Shown: piece after piece, positions 16,799-25,632 of the stretch
Layout of the letters: each line of letters begins with the position of its first letter
Numbering within the stretch: the first letter of the stretch is position 1
Assembly: GCF_047425865.1 (NCBI RefSeq)
Contig: NZ_CP179735.1
DNA: 64,000 bases
Reading direction: 5' to 3' (one strand)
Source: Macrococcoides equi
GTDB taxonomy: Bacteria; Bacillota; Bacilli; Staphylococcales; Staphylococcaceae
Translations under genes and position numbers: made by a program
The notes under the pieces: model-generated
Databases searched by the model: none
Told to the model about the DNA's origin: nothing
What the model saw: only the letters and a program-made list of their open reading frames with translations

Positions 16799-17011
16799 AT
16801 GAATTTATTAGCAGCAGCAATCGCAATCGGTTTAGCAGCATTAGGAGCAGGTATTGGTAACGGTTTAATCGTATCTCGTACAGTTGAAGGTGTAGCACGT
16901 CAACCAGAAGCACGTGGTCCATTAATGACTATCATGTTCATCGGTGTAGGTTTAGTTGAGGCCCTTCCTATCATCGCGGTAGTAGTATCATTCATGGTAA
17001 TGAACCGTTAA
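16799..17011 (+). CDS. atpE: ATP synthase subunit c
   Basis: Proteolipid that forms the rotating c-ring of Fo. At 70 residues it is a two-helix hairpin with the polar loop RQPEARG and the ion-binding Glu54 in GVGLVEALPII. No Na+-binding signature (such as a Gln in helix 1) is apparent, so a proton-coupled ring is likely. The ribosome-binding site AGGAGGA is the strongest in the operon, matching the many copies needed per complex. A perfect-end hairpin follows in the gap to atpF. Confidence 0.97.
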   Translation: MNLLAAAIAIGLAALGAGIGNGLIVSRTVEGVARQPEARGPLMTIMFIGVGLVEALPIIAVVVSFMVMNR

Positions 17012-17030
17012 TTTAAAATAAACTCGTTAA

Positions 17031-17053
17031 GGCGAAGTCACTATGATTTCGCC
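17031..17053 (+). other. Hairpin between atpE and atpF
   Basis: GGCGAAgTCA and TGAtTTCGCC form a stem with one internal mismatch and a short loop. There is no T run, so it is not an intrinsic terminator. It could protect the 3' end of an atpE-containing mRNA fragment and so raise subunit c output. This is inference. Confidence 0.6.
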
Positions 17054-17094
17054 ATTCATTTATGAATATAACTGCGATGAAAGGAGCGTTAATC

Positions 17095-17616
17095 TTGAAT
17101 TTCTTAATTTTAGGCGAAACAGCACACGCCGCGCATGGCGTTGAATGGGGTACAGCGATATTTACTCTTTTCGCATTCATAGTTTTATTAGCTTTACTAA
17201 GTAAATTCGCTTGGGGTCCATTAAAAAACATCATGGACGAGCGTCAGCAAGGCATTAATGCTGACCTTGATAATGCAAGAAAGCAAAATGAAGATGCAAA
17301 GCGTTACGCTGATGAAAATAAAGCGTTACTGACTAAAACACAACAAGAAGTATCTATCATGATTGAAGATGCAAAAACACAAGCGAAAACACAACAAGAA
17401 GAGATTATCCACGAAGCAAACGTGCGTGCCAACAAAATTGTTAGCGATGCACAAGTTGAAATCGAAAATGAAAAACAACGTGCAATTGCAGACATCAACG
17501 ATCGCGTTGCTGAATTATCTGTATTAATCGCACAAAAAGTTCTTAATAAAGAAATCAATGAACAAGATCAAAAGCAACTTGTTCAACAATTTATTCAAGA
17601 GGCAGGCGATAAATAA
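17095..17616 (+). CDS. atpF: ATP synthase subunit b
   Basis: Peripheral-stalk subunit with one N-terminal membrane helix (about residues 18-40) and a long charged coiled coil ending in ...FIQEAGDK. I choose a TTG start at 17095: AAAGGAG ends eight bases upstream, and the resulting 173 residues equal the staphylococcal length. The ATG codons at 17062 and 17077 lie before that ribosome-binding site. The stop codon overlaps the ATG of atpH by one base (TAATG), showing coupling. Confidence 0.93.
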   Translation: MNFLILGETAHAAHGVEWGTAIFTLFAFIVLLALLSKFAWGPLKNIMDERQQGINADLDNARKQNEDAKRYADENKALLTKTQQEVSIMIEDAKTQAKTQQEEIIHEANVRANKIVSDAQVEIENEKQRAIADINDRVAELSVLIAQKVLNKEINEQDQKQLVQQFIQEAGDK

Positions 17617-18149
17617 TGGCCAATGTCTTAAATAAATACGCAGAGAGTTTGTTAGAAGTAGCAAAGGGGCAAGGTGTTGAGCATAGCGTATATGCTGATT
17701 TACTTGAAATTAAAAAAGCTGTAGCAAATGATGCTGCATTTACTGCTTTTGCAGATAATCCAAAAGTATCTCACGAATCTCGTAAAGCCTTCGTGGCAGA
17801 CACGTTTAAAGGTGTGGATACGCCGCTTAAAAACTTATTGAACATCTTAGCAGATCGCAAACAATTAGGATACCTTCCTGGTATCGCTGATGCTTATGTT
17901 ACATACTATAACGCAGCGAACGAACAGGCAAAGATGAAAGTAGAGTCAGTCTATGCTTTATCTACTGAAGAATTAGATGCACTGGGTAAAGTGTTCATCG
18001 AAAAAACAGGATATAAAAAATTATTAATTGAAAATGTTATTAATGAATCATTAATCGGAGGCATTCGTGCGACGATTGGAACGACAGTTTATGATGGTTC
18101 AGTTATAAATGAATTAAATCAATTAAGTAAGTCGTTTCAAAAACAATAA
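17616..18149 (+). CDS. atpH: ATP synthase subunit delta
   Basis: Links the b stalk to the top of the alpha/beta hexamer. At 177 residues it has an N-terminal six-helix domain and the conserved C-terminal part IGGIRATIGTTVYDGSVINELNQL. Its ATG overlaps the atpF stop by one base. It is the fifth gene of the operon. Confidence 0.95.
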   Translation: MANVLNKYAESLLEVAKGQGVEHSVYADLLEIKKAVANDAAFTAFADNPKVSHESRKAFVADTFKGVDTPLKNLLNILADRKQLGYLPGIADAYVTYYNAANEQAKMKVESVYALSTEELDALGKVFIEKTGYKKLLIENVINESLIGGIRATIGTTVYDGSVINELNQLSKSFQKQ

Positions 18150-18172
18150 TTTCTTATTAAGGAGTGACATCA

Positions 18173-19684
18173 ATGGCCATCAAAGCTGAAGAAATCAGTG
18201 CGTTACTAAAATCACAGATTGCAAACTATGAGTCTGGTATGACAGTAACGGATGTAGGTACTGTAATTCAAGTCGGTGACGGTATCGCATTAGTACATGG
18301 CTTAAACAACGTTATGGCAGGGGAACTTGTTGAGTTTCATAACGGTGTTTTAGGTCTAGCACAAAATTTAGAAGAAAATAACGTAGGTGTCGTAATCTTA
18401 GGCCCTTACTTAGATATTAAAGAAGGCGACGAAGTTAAACGTACAGGTCGTATCATGGAAGTTCCAGTTGGCGAAGAGCTAATCGGACGTGTTGTTAACC
18501 CATTAGGGCAACCGATTGATGGACGTGGACCACTTAACACAACTAAAACGCGTCCAATCGAATCACCAGCAACTGGTGTTATGGATCGTAAATCAGTTGA
18601 TGAGCCACTACAAACAGGTATCAAAGCGATTGATGCATTAGTACCAATCGGACGTGGACAACGTGAGTTAATCATCGGTGACCGTCAAACTGGTAAAACA
18701 ACTGTTGCAATCGATACAATCCTAAACCAAAAAGATGAAGATATGATTTGTGTATACGTAGCAATCGGACAAAAAGAATCAACAGTGCGTACAGCTGTAG
18801 AAACTTTACGTCAACACGGTGCCTTAGATTACACTATCGTCGTATCAGCATCTGCATCACAACCAGCTCCATTATTATACATCGCACCATACGCGGGTGT
18901 AGCAATGGCAGAAGAATTCATGTTCAATGGTAAACACGTTTTAATCGTATATGATGATTTAACAAAACAAGCAGCAGCTTACCGTGAGTTATCATTATTA
19001 TTACGTCGTCCGCCAGGTCGTGAAGCTTATCCTGGGGATGTCTTCTATCTTCACAGCCGTCTTTTAGAACGTGCAGCTAAATTAAATGATGATTTAGGTG
19101 GCGGTTCTATTACAGCTTTACCATTCGTTGAAACTCAAGCAGGGGATATCTCAGCTTACGTTCCAACAAACGTAATTTCGATTACAGATGGACAAATCTT
19201 CTTACAATCAGATTTATTCTTCTCTGGTGTACGTCCTGCGATCAACGCCGGATTATCTGTGTCTCGTGTAGGTGGTTCTGCACAAATTAAAGCGATGAAA
19301 AAAGTTGCGGGTACGTTACGTCTTGACTTAGCGTCATACCGTGAATTAGAATCATTTGCTCAATTCGGTTCAGATTTAGACCCACAAACTAAAGCAAAAT
19401 TAGAGCGTGGTAAACGTACGGTTGAAGTATTAAAACAAGATCAAAATAAACCTTTAACAGTTGATAAACAAGTTACGATTCTTTATGCATTAACAAAAGG
19501 TCACTTAGATGATATTCCTGTTGAAGATATTACACGTTTTGAAGATGAGCTATTAGCATGGATAGGTTTAAATGCACCGCATATTTACCAGGAAATCCGT
19601 GAAACTAAAGGCTTACCAGCTGATGAAACATTCGTTGAAGCATTCAATGCATTCAAGAAAGTCTTCAGAAAATCAGAAGTATAA
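18173..19684 (+). CDS. atpA: ATP synthase subunit alpha
   Basis: Non-catalytic nucleotide-binding subunit of F1. The 503-residue protein has P-loop GDRQTGKT (169-176) and the PSI-type region with the conserved arginine-finger segment VSRVGGSAQIKAMK. ATG 18173 follows AAGGAG at normal spacing; an in-frame GTG at 18164 lies next to the ribosome-binding site. Codon use is that of a highly expressed gene. Confidence 0.97.
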   Translation: MAIKAEEISALLKSQIANYESGMTVTDVGTVIQVGDGIALVHGLNNVMAGELVEFHNGVLGLAQNLEENNVGVVILGPYLDIKEGDEVKRTGRIMEVPVGEELIGRVVNPLGQPIDGRGPLNTTKTRPIESPATGVMDRKSVDEPLQTGIKAIDALVPIGRGQRELIIGDRQTGKTTVAIDTILNQKDEDMICVYVAIGQKESTVRTAVETLRQHGALDYTIVVSASASQPAPLLYIAPYAGVAMAEEFMFNGKHVLIVYDDLTKQAAAYRELSLLLRRPPGREAYPGDVFYLHSRLLERAAKLNDDLGGGSITALPFVETQAGDISAYVPTNVISITDGQIFLQSDLFFSGVRPAINAGLSVSRVGGSAQIKAMKKVAGTLRLDLASYRELESFAQFGSDLDPQTKAKLERGKRTVEVLKQDQNKPLTVDKQVTILYALTKGHLDDIPVEDITRFEDELLAWIGLNAPHIYQEIRETKGLPADETFVEAFNAFKKVFRKSEV

Positions 19685-19719
19685 TCTTTAAAGGAAATTA
19701 ATCAGAAGGTGGTGACAAA

Positions 19720-20586
19720 ATGGCTTCTCTTAGAGACATAAAAGGCCGCATTAATTCGACGAAGAAAACAAGTCAAATTACTAAAGCGATGCACATGGTA
19801 TCTAACTCTAAATTACGTCGTGCAGAAGAAAATGCTAAAAGCTTTTATCCTTATATGAATAAAATGCAGGAAGCAATCATTGCAATTGGCGGGAGCAATT
19901 CAGAGTCTAACCACCCAATGTTGCAAACACGTCCGGTTAAGAAGACGGGTTACTTAGTAATTACATGTGATAAAGGTCTTGCGGGTCCTTACAATGCAAA
20001 CATTTTAAAAAGTGTTACAGCTCAAATTAAAGAACGTCATAATAACAATCCTGCTGAGTATGGTATTTTAGTTATTGGTCGTGTTGGACGTGATTTCTTA
20101 CGTTCACGTGGCTATAACGTTGAAGGTGAAATTATCGGACTTTCTGATCAACCATCATTCAAATCGATTAAAGAAATCAGCCAAAAAGCTGTATCTCGTT
20201 TTGAATCAGGAGATTACGATGAACTTTATATGCATTTTAGTCATTTCATTAGTGTCCTTGAACAAGAAGTACAAGAACGCAAAATTTTACCAATTTCTAA
20301 AGATGAGGTATCTGGTGAATCTTCATTATCTAACTATGAATTCGAACCAGATCAGGATGCCATTTTAGAAGTTATTCTTCCACAATACGCGGAAAGTTTA
20401 ATCTATGGTGCCATTTTAGATGGTAAAGCAAGTGAACATGCTTCACGTATGACTGCAATGAAAAATGCAACTGATAATGCAAAAGAATTAATTGATGACT
20501 TATCATTACAATATAACCGTGCGAGACAAGCAGCGATCACACAACAAATCACTGAGATTGTTGGTGGAGCAGCAGCACTAGAATAA
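19720..20586 (+). CDS. atpG: ATP synthase subunit gamma
   Basis: Central rotor shaft of F1. The 288-residue protein has the conserved N-terminal helix SLRDIKGRINSTKKTSQITKAM and a C-terminal helix ending ARQAAITQQITEIVGGAAAL, which together form the coiled coil inside the hexamer. The ATG follows AAGGTGGTG at good spacing. It lies between atpA and atpD. Confidence 0.97.
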   Translation: MASLRDIKGRINSTKKTSQITKAMHMVSNSKLRRAEENAKSFYPYMNKMQEAIIAIGGSNSESNHPMLQTRPVKKTGYLVITCDKGLAGPYNANILKSVTAQIKERHNNNPAEYGILVIGRVGRDFLRSRGYNVEGEIIGLSDQPSFKSIKEISQKAVSRFESGDYDELYMHFSHFISVLEQEVQERKILPISKDEVSGESSLSNYEFEPDQDAILEVILPQYAESLIYGAILDGKASEHASRMTAMKNATDNAKELIDDLSLQYNRARQAAITQQITEIVGGAAALE

Positions 20587-20604
20587 ACTTTGGGAGGAAT
20601 AAAC

Positions 20605-22020
20605 ATGGCAGTAGGTCACGTAATCCAAGTTATGGGTCCTGTAATTGACGTTAAGTTCGAAAACGGTCAATTACCAGCATTAAACAATGCCTTAACTTTA
20701 GATATTAAACGTGAAGAAGGTAAATCTACGAAGTTAACGTTAGAAGTTGCCCTTCATTTAGGTGATGATGCAGTACGTACAATCGCTATGAGTTCTACTG
20801 ATGGCGTGCAACGTGGTGCAGAAGTAACTGACACAGGTTCACCGATTTCTGTACCAGTTGGAGATGCTACATTAGGTCGCGTATTCAACGTATTAGGAGA
20901 AAAAATCGATTTAGCTGAAGAATTAGATGCGTCAGTACGTCGTGATCCAATTCACCGTTTAGCACCTAAGTTTGAAGAATTATCAACTAAAGTTGAAATT
21001 TTAGAAACAGGTATTAAAGTAGTAGACTTATTAGCACCTTACATTAAAGGTGGTAAAATCGGATTATTCGGTGGTGCCGGTGTAGGTAAAACGGTATTAA
21101 TCCAGGAATTAATTAACAATATCGCACAAGAGCACGGTGGTATTTCAGTATTCGCAGGTGTTGGTGAAAGAACACGTGAAGGTAATGACTTATTCCACGA
21201 AATGAGTGACTCAGGCGTTATCAAGAAAACAGCAATGGTATTTGGTCAAATGAACGAGCCACCTGGTGCACGTATGCGTGTAGCTTTATCTGGTTTAACA
21301 ATGGCTGAATACTTCCGTGATGAGCAAGGACAAGACGTTCTTTTATTCATCGATAACATTTTCCGTTTCACACAAGCAGGTTCAGAGGTATCAGCCCTTT
21401 TAGGTCGTATGCCATCTGCCGTTGGTTACCAACCAACACTTGCAACTGAAATGGGTCAATTACAAGAGCGTATCACATCTACAAACGTTGGATCAGTTAC
21501 ATCTATCCAAGCGGTATTCGTACCAGCCGATGACTATACTGACCCGGCGCCAGCAACAGCCTTTGCTCACTTAGATGCAACAACAAACTTAGAGCGTAAA
21601 TTAACAGAAATGGGTATCTACCCAGCCGTTGACCCGTTAGCGTCTACATCTCGTGCATTAACACCAGCAGTTGTTGGAGAAGAGCACTATGAAGTAGCAC
21701 GTCGCGTTCAGGCAACTTTACAAAAATATCGTGAGTTACAAGATATTATCGCCATCTTAGGTATGGACGAATTATCTGATGATGATAAAAAGACTGTTAA
21801 CCGTGCACGTCGTATTCAGTTCTTCTTATCTCAAAACTTCCACGTAGCTGAGCAGTTTACAGGTCAAAAAGGTTCTTACGTACCAGTTGCACAAACTGTA
21901 CAAGACTTTAAAGCTATCTTAGATGGTAAATACGACCACATTCCTGAAGATGCATTCCGTTTAGTAGGTGGCATTGAAGCAGTGTTAGAACAAGCTAAAG
22001 GTATGGGTGTAGAAGTTTAA
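20605..22020 (+). CDS. atpD: ATP synthase subunit beta
   Basis: Catalytic subunit of F1. The 471-residue protein has P-loop GGAGVGKT (156-163), the catalytic-Glu region GVGERTREGNDL, and the DELSDDD segment near the C-terminus (DELSEED in most relatives). ATG 20605 follows GGGAGG; the in-frame ATG at 20590 lies before that site. It is 18 bp after atpG and 17 bp before atpC. Confidence 0.97.
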   Translation: MAVGHVIQVMGPVIDVKFENGQLPALNNALTLDIKREEGKSTKLTLEVALHLGDDAVRTIAMSSTDGVQRGAEVTDTGSPISVPVGDATLGRVFNVLGEKIDLAEELDASVRRDPIHRLAPKFEELSTKVEILETGIKVVDLLAPYIKGGKIGLFGGAGVGKTVLIQELINNIAQEHGGISVFAGVGERTREGNDLFHEMSDSGVIKKTAMVFGQMNEPPGARMRVALSGLTMAEYFRDEQGQDVLLFIDNIFRFTQAGSEVSALLGRMPSAVGYQPTLATEMGQLQERITSTNVGSVTSIQAVFVPADDYTDPAPATAFAHLDATTNLERKLTEMGIYPAVDPLASTSRALTPAVVGEEHYEVARRVQATLQKYRELQDIIAILGMDELSDDDKKTVNRARRIQFFLSQNFHVAEQFTGQKGSYVPVAQTVQDFKAILDGKYDHIPEDAFRLVGGIEAVLEQAKGMGVEV

Positions 22021-22037
22021 TTCAGGAGGATGGAACT

Positions 22038-22448
22038 ATGAATAAAATCGCATTAGATATCGTCACTCCTAACGGTTCAGTTTACTCAGAACAAAATGCT
22101 GAGTTAGTTGTACTACAAACTGAATCAGGTGAAATGGGTGTGATGGCAGGTCATATTCCTACTGTTGCACCACTAAAAATTGGGGCCGTACGTGTAACAC
22201 GTTCAGGTAACGATAAAGACTTTGTTGCTGTAACGGAAGGATTCGCTGAAATTCGTCCGGAAAAAGTTACAGTATTAGTTCAGGCAGCTGAACAAGCGAC
22301 TGAAATTGATGTGGAAAGAGCGAAAGCTTCGTTATTACGTGCAGAAGAACGTATTAATGAAGAACAAGCAGCACATGTTGATTTCCATCGTGCAGAACGT
22401 GCATTACATCGTGCATTGAACCGATTAGAAGTTGCAAAATATCGATAA
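22038..22448 (+). CDS. atpC: ATP synthase subunit epsilon
   Basis: Rotor subunit that can inhibit ATP hydrolysis. The 136-residue protein has an N-terminal beta sandwich with PNGSVYSEQNAELVVL and EMGVMAGHIPTVAPL, and a C-terminal helical hairpin. It is the last gene of the operon. A palindromic repeat element begins on the first base after its stop codon, and the operon terminator lies about 140 bp further on. Confidence 0.95.
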   Translation: MNKIALDIVTPNGSVYSEQNAELVVLQTESGEMGVMAGHIPTVAPLKIGAVRVTRSGNDKDFVAVTEGFAEIRPEKVTVLVQAAEQATEIDVERAKASLLRAEERINEEQAAHVDFHRAERALHRALNRLEVAKYR

Positions 22449-22560
22449 GAGGCTGTAAAAGAAGCGTTTAGCTACAAGCAATAAGGATTTCAAAGCGTTA
22501 AATCGCTCTTTGATTTTAGCTTTGGAGACGCTGTTTAAGAGAGGCTGTCGACAAAGCGCT
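22449..22560. repeat. Palindromic intergenic repeat after atpC
   Basis: The element begins with GAGGCTGT directly after the atpC stop, and a second head GAGGCTGTCGA appears at 22541. In between lie an inner hairpin (CAAAGCG / CGCTCTTTG region) and an outer inverted repeat (AGCGTTTAGCT with AGC...CGCT). The head and layout resemble the 124-bp repeat at 28067 (GAGGCTATCGA), which also starts right after a stop codon. The sequence between the heads differs, so common origin is inferred. Confidence 0.65.
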
Positions 22561-22588
22561 TTCTCACAGCTAATAAAACGCATAAATT

Positions 22589-22620
22589 AAAAGTACACAG
22601 TTCAACTGTGTACTTTTTTT
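22589..22620 (+). terminator. Intrinsic terminator of the atp operon
   Basis: AAAAGTACACAGTT and its perfect complement flank a single C, so the real loop is a few bases wider, and a T run follows. Confidence 0.9.
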
Positions 22621-22633
22621 ATAGAGGTGAAAC

Positions 22634-22855
22634 ATGAATATTTTTGCTTTTACTTATCTTTTCTTATACATGGCTATTACTGCAATCAGCTTTAAAAGTT
22701 TACAGGCACTTCGTCTGGATGATTGGTTTAAGGCCAATAGAACAACAGATATACAAATACTGCTAATGTTCTTTAGCATGGCACTAAGCTACTTGGTCAC
22801 TAATTTTATTGTAGACCTCATCAAACAGACTAATATGATAATGGTTTTATTTTAA
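22634..22855 (+). CDS. DUF1146 family membrane protein (YwzB-like)
   Basis: A 73-residue protein with two membrane helices (about residues 2-20 and 45-68) separated by RLDDWFKANRTTDIQ. It belongs to the DUF1146/YwzB family, which is regularly found between atpC and murA in Firmicutes; its function is not known to me. The ATG follows AGAGGTGA. It is preceded by the atp terminator, so it is either read through or has its own promoter. Confidence 0.8.
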   Translation: MNIFAFTYLFLYMAITAISFKSLQALRLDDWFKANRTTDIQILLMFFSMALSYLVTNFIVDLIKQTNMIMVLF

Positions 22856-22970
22856 ATGAGTTTATTCATAAAAATATATACATTTGTTACTTTCACGGAT
22901 TTTTCATTAACTGTTCATGGATGTTTTAGTATAAAATAGATGTATAGTTATGTTAATTTTGGAGGTAAAG

Positions 22971-24260
22971 ATGGATACGATAGTCGTAAAAGGTGGCGTT
23001 AAGTTAAAGGGTCATGTCAAAGTCGAAGGTGCAAAAAATGCGGTATTACCGATTCTTACAGCGTCAATATTAGCTGAAGAAGGTAAAAGTGTATTCACAA
23101 ATGTACCGAATTTATCAGATGTTGATACAATTTCAGCCGTTTTAGAAGGCTTAAATGCGAAAGTATATAATAAGTTGGATGTAAATACTGTTGAAGTAGA
23201 TGCGAGCGGAGAATTATTAACACATGCTGCTTATGAGTATGTAAGTAAAATGCGCGCAAGTGTGCTTGTGCTTGGTCCGTTATTAGCACGCTTTGGAACT
23301 GCGGAAGTTGCTATGCCAGGTGGATGTGCTATTGGTTCTCGTCCGATTGAACAACATTTAAAAGGGTTACGTGCATTAGGCGCTGAAATTACTCAGACAA
23401 ATGGTTATTTAGTGGGTAAGGTAAATGGTCGATTAAAAGGTGCACAAATTTATTTTGATTTCCCGAGTGTAGGTGCAACCCAAAATATTATGATGGCAGC
23501 TACTTTAGCTGAAGGTAAAACGGTGATAGATAATGTTGCCAGAGAACCTGAAATTGTTGATTTAGCTAATTACTTAAATAAAATGGGTGCAGACGTTCAA
23601 GGTGCAGGAACAGATCGTATTGTAATTCATGGTGTGGAGAAGCTTCACGGTGCAACACATGAAATTGTGCCTGATAGAATTGTTGCGGGAACATTTTTAG
23701 TGGCAGCTGCAATTACACAAGGAGATGTATATGTCGAAGGTGCGATATATGAACATATGCAGGCATTGATTGCGAAACTTGAAGAGACAGGATGTACGGT
23801 TGAGGTTGATGAAAAAGGGATTCGATTATATGTTAATCAGCCACTGAAAGAGGTTGATGTAAAAACATTACCACATCCAGGATTCCCGACAGATATGCAG
23901 GCACAGATGATGGCATTAATGCTTGTTTTACCGAAAGAAAGTTCAATGCATGAAACAGTATTTGAGAATCGTTTTATGCATGTTGCTGAGTTTAACAAGA
24001 TGAATGCACAAATTACAGTAGATAAGCGTATTGCCCGTGTTACTGCAAGTAAACTTCAAGGTGCAGAAGTAAAGGCGACTGATTTACGATCTGCAGCAGC
24101 TTTAATATTAGCTGGCCTTGTTGCTGAAGGTTATACGAAAGTTACAGAATTGTACCATCTTGATAGAGGATATGTTGATTTCCATACGAAATTACGCACT
24201 TTAGGTGCTGATATTGAGCGTACTGGTGATAAGAAAGCGCATTTACAAGTTCAGAATTAA
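22971..24260 (+). CDS. murA: UDP-N-acetylglucosamine 1-carboxyvinyltransferase 1
   Basis: First committed enzyme of peptidoglycan synthesis, a paralogue of murZ at 2483. The 429-residue protein has EGAKNAVLP for substrate binding and catalytic Cys119 in PGGCAIGSRP; a Ser stands where murZ has Pro in the GPRP loop. ATG 22971 follows TTGGAGG at good spacing; the in-frame ATG at 22950 does not. Position upstream of fabZ identifies it as the principal MurA (murAA). Confidence 0.95.
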   Translation: MDTIVVKGGVKLKGHVKVEGAKNAVLPILTASILAEEGKSVFTNVPNLSDVDTISAVLEGLNAKVYNKLDVNTVEVDASGELLTHAAYEYVSKMRASVLVLGPLLARFGTAEVAMPGGCAIGSRPIEQHLKGLRALGAEITQTNGYLVGKVNGRLKGAQIYFDFPSVGATQNIMMAATLAEGKTVIDNVAREPEIVDLANYLNKMGADVQGAGTDRIVIHGVEKLHGATHEIVPDRIVAGTFLVAAAITQGDVYVEGAIYEHMQALIAKLEETGCTVEVDEKGIRLYVNQPLKEVDVKTLPHPGFPTDMQAQMMALMLVLPKESSMHETVFENRFMHVAEFNKMNAQITVDKRIARVTASKLQGAEVKATDLRSAAALILAGLVAEGYTKVTELYHLDRGYVDFHTKLRTLGADIERTGDKKAHLQVQN

Positions 24261-24278
24261 GCCTAAGAGGTGATGAAC

Positions 24279-24503
24279 ATGAAAAAGATTAATCTTGATG
24301 AGAAAGTCAGTGTGATTAATGGCACTGAAGTCATTCATAGACGTGTACCTATTTTACTGACAGTATTCATTGTACTTGTCTTAATGGTGATTTTATTTGT
24401 AGTAGGTATGATGATTGGTTATGGAATTTTACATTCACCGATTGATATTTTTAAACCATCGACATGGACACATTTATTTAAACTGACAGGGAGTGAAGTT
24501 TGA
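24279..24503 (+). CDS. EpuA-family (PF11772) small membrane protein
   Basis: A 74-residue protein with one long central membrane helix (about residues 22-45) and the C-terminal signature PIDIFKPSTWTHLFKL, typical of the EpuA/PF11772 family. Databases often label these DNA-directed RNA polymerase subunit beta, but nothing in this sequence shows such a role. ATG 24279 follows AGAGG; GTG 24270 and ATG 24273 overlap the ribosome-binding site. Its stop overlaps the fabZ start by one base (TGATG). Confidence 0.78.
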   Translation: MKKINLDEKVSVINGTEVIHRRVPILLTVFIVLVLMVILFVVGMMIGYGILHSPIDIFKPSTWTHLFKLTGSEV

Positions 24504-24940
24504 TGGAAACTATTTTGACATTTGATGAAATAAAAAAGATTATTCCTCATCGTTATCCATTTTTATTAATCGACAGAATCACTGAACTTGAAGAAGGAAA
24601 AAAGTGTACAGGAATTAAACAGGTCAGTGGCAATGAGCCATTCTTTCAAGGACACTTCCCTGAGTATGCAGTAATGCCAGGGGTACTTATCGTCGAAGCA
24701 CTTGCACAAGTCGGTGCTGTTGCGATGCTTAAACTTGAGGAGAACCAGGGAAAACTTGCTATGTTTACAGGGATTGATAAATGTAGATTTAAAAAACAAG
24801 TGACACCTGGAGATACGTTAGTATTATCCGTTAAAATGACGCGTGTTAAAGGGCCGATAGGTAAAGGTGTAGCAACAGCTACCGTGAATGGTGAAATCGC
24901 TTGTAGCTGTGAAATTAGCTTTGCAATTTTAGAAAAATAA
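24503..24940 (+). CDS. fabZ: 3-hydroxyacyl-ACP dehydratase FabZ
   Basis: Dehydrates 3-hydroxyacyl-ACP in type II fatty acid synthesis. The 145-residue hot-dog protein has the catalytic pair His51 (FFQGHFP) and Glu65 (MPGVLIVEALAQ). ATG 24503 follows GGGAG; a TTG at 24500 is also in frame but less well placed. It overlaps the preceding gene by one base and ends in a shared bidirectional terminator facing ywpF. Confidence 0.95.
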   Translation: METILTFDEIKKIIPHRYPFLLIDRITELEEGKKCTGIKQVSGNEPFFQGHFPEYAVMPGVLIVEALAQVGAVAMLKLEENQGKLAMFTGIDKCRFKKQVTPGDTLVLSVKMTRVKGPIGKGVATATVNGEIACSCEISFAILEK

Positions 24941-24944
24941 TTAA

Positions 24945-24995
24945 AAATATAAGGACAATCGATTGTATTCGATTGTCCTTATATTTTATTCTTCA
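24945..24995. terminator. Bidirectional terminator between fabZ and ywpF
   Basis: A perfect 19-bp stem (24945-24963 with 24970-24988) has A-rich and T-rich flanks on both sides, so it can serve both converging genes. Confidence 0.9.
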
Positions 24996-25426
24996 TCTTC
25001 CACTTCATCTTTAAGTTTCGGTTTAGATTTCATCATACGGTTAAATGCAATAATCAGCTCTTGTCCACTTAATCCATCTGCAACGAGTTGCTCAAGGAGT
25101 TTCTCTGCGTAAACTTGACGCAAAGTGTAAATATGACATTCGATAATGACTGATATTTTATCTTTTAATGGGACTATTTTTTTTACAGTTGATTCGAAAA
25201 GGGCCGGATCATTAGAGGGACGCGTAATAACGACACGCGTATCAAGGATCGTTTCATGATCTAAATAATACTGCATTTTTTCGATATGTATATTGTCGAT
25301 TACAATTTCCAGTAACCATCCCGTACCACTGTTCTCTTTATTAATAATTACGCCATCGAATAACTCATACTCAGTAACAGATTCGTTTTCAACAATTTGA
25401 AATCTTACGGCTTTAAACGTTTTCAT
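24986..25426 (-). CDS. ywpF: YwpF-like protein
   Basis: A 146-residue cytoplasmic protein of the YwpF family (PF14183), recognised by MKTFKAVRFQIVENE at the N-terminus and by its place next to an ssb gene, as in Bacillus and Staphylococcus. Function is unknown to me. The start is ATG 25426, with GGAGGG seven bases upstream on the minus strand; the longer frame up to 25507 adds 27 residues with no ribosome-binding site. The C-terminus is acidic. It is divergent from ssb across about 200 bp of AT-rich DNA. Confidence 0.82.
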   Translation of the reverse strand: MKTFKAVRFQIVENESVTEYELFDGVIINKENSGTGWLLEIVIDNIHIEKMQYYLDHETILDTRVVITRPSNDPALFESTVKKIVPLKDKISVIIECHIYTLRQVYAEKLLEQLVADGLSGQELIIAFNRMMKSKPKLKDEVEDEE

Positions 25427-25632
25427 GTATATCCCTCCATTATCTATTATAATCCAGACATAAATTTTTTCAAAATATAAAATTATCTCTTTTTTCTTCA
25501 AAAACATTCATTTTTTAATGAACATTTTTTGATTTTTCATTTTCTGAGTCAATAGGCTAACAGAATTTAAATTGCTGCATTTTTGCAACAGTTTGTTTTT
25601 GTAATATAGTGCTATTGAAAGGAGGTGAAACA

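Noticed and set aside
24279..24503. RNA polymerase subunit, as similar genes are often labelled
   Set aside because: The sequence shows a single-pass membrane protein of the EpuA family and nothing that supports a polymerase role.
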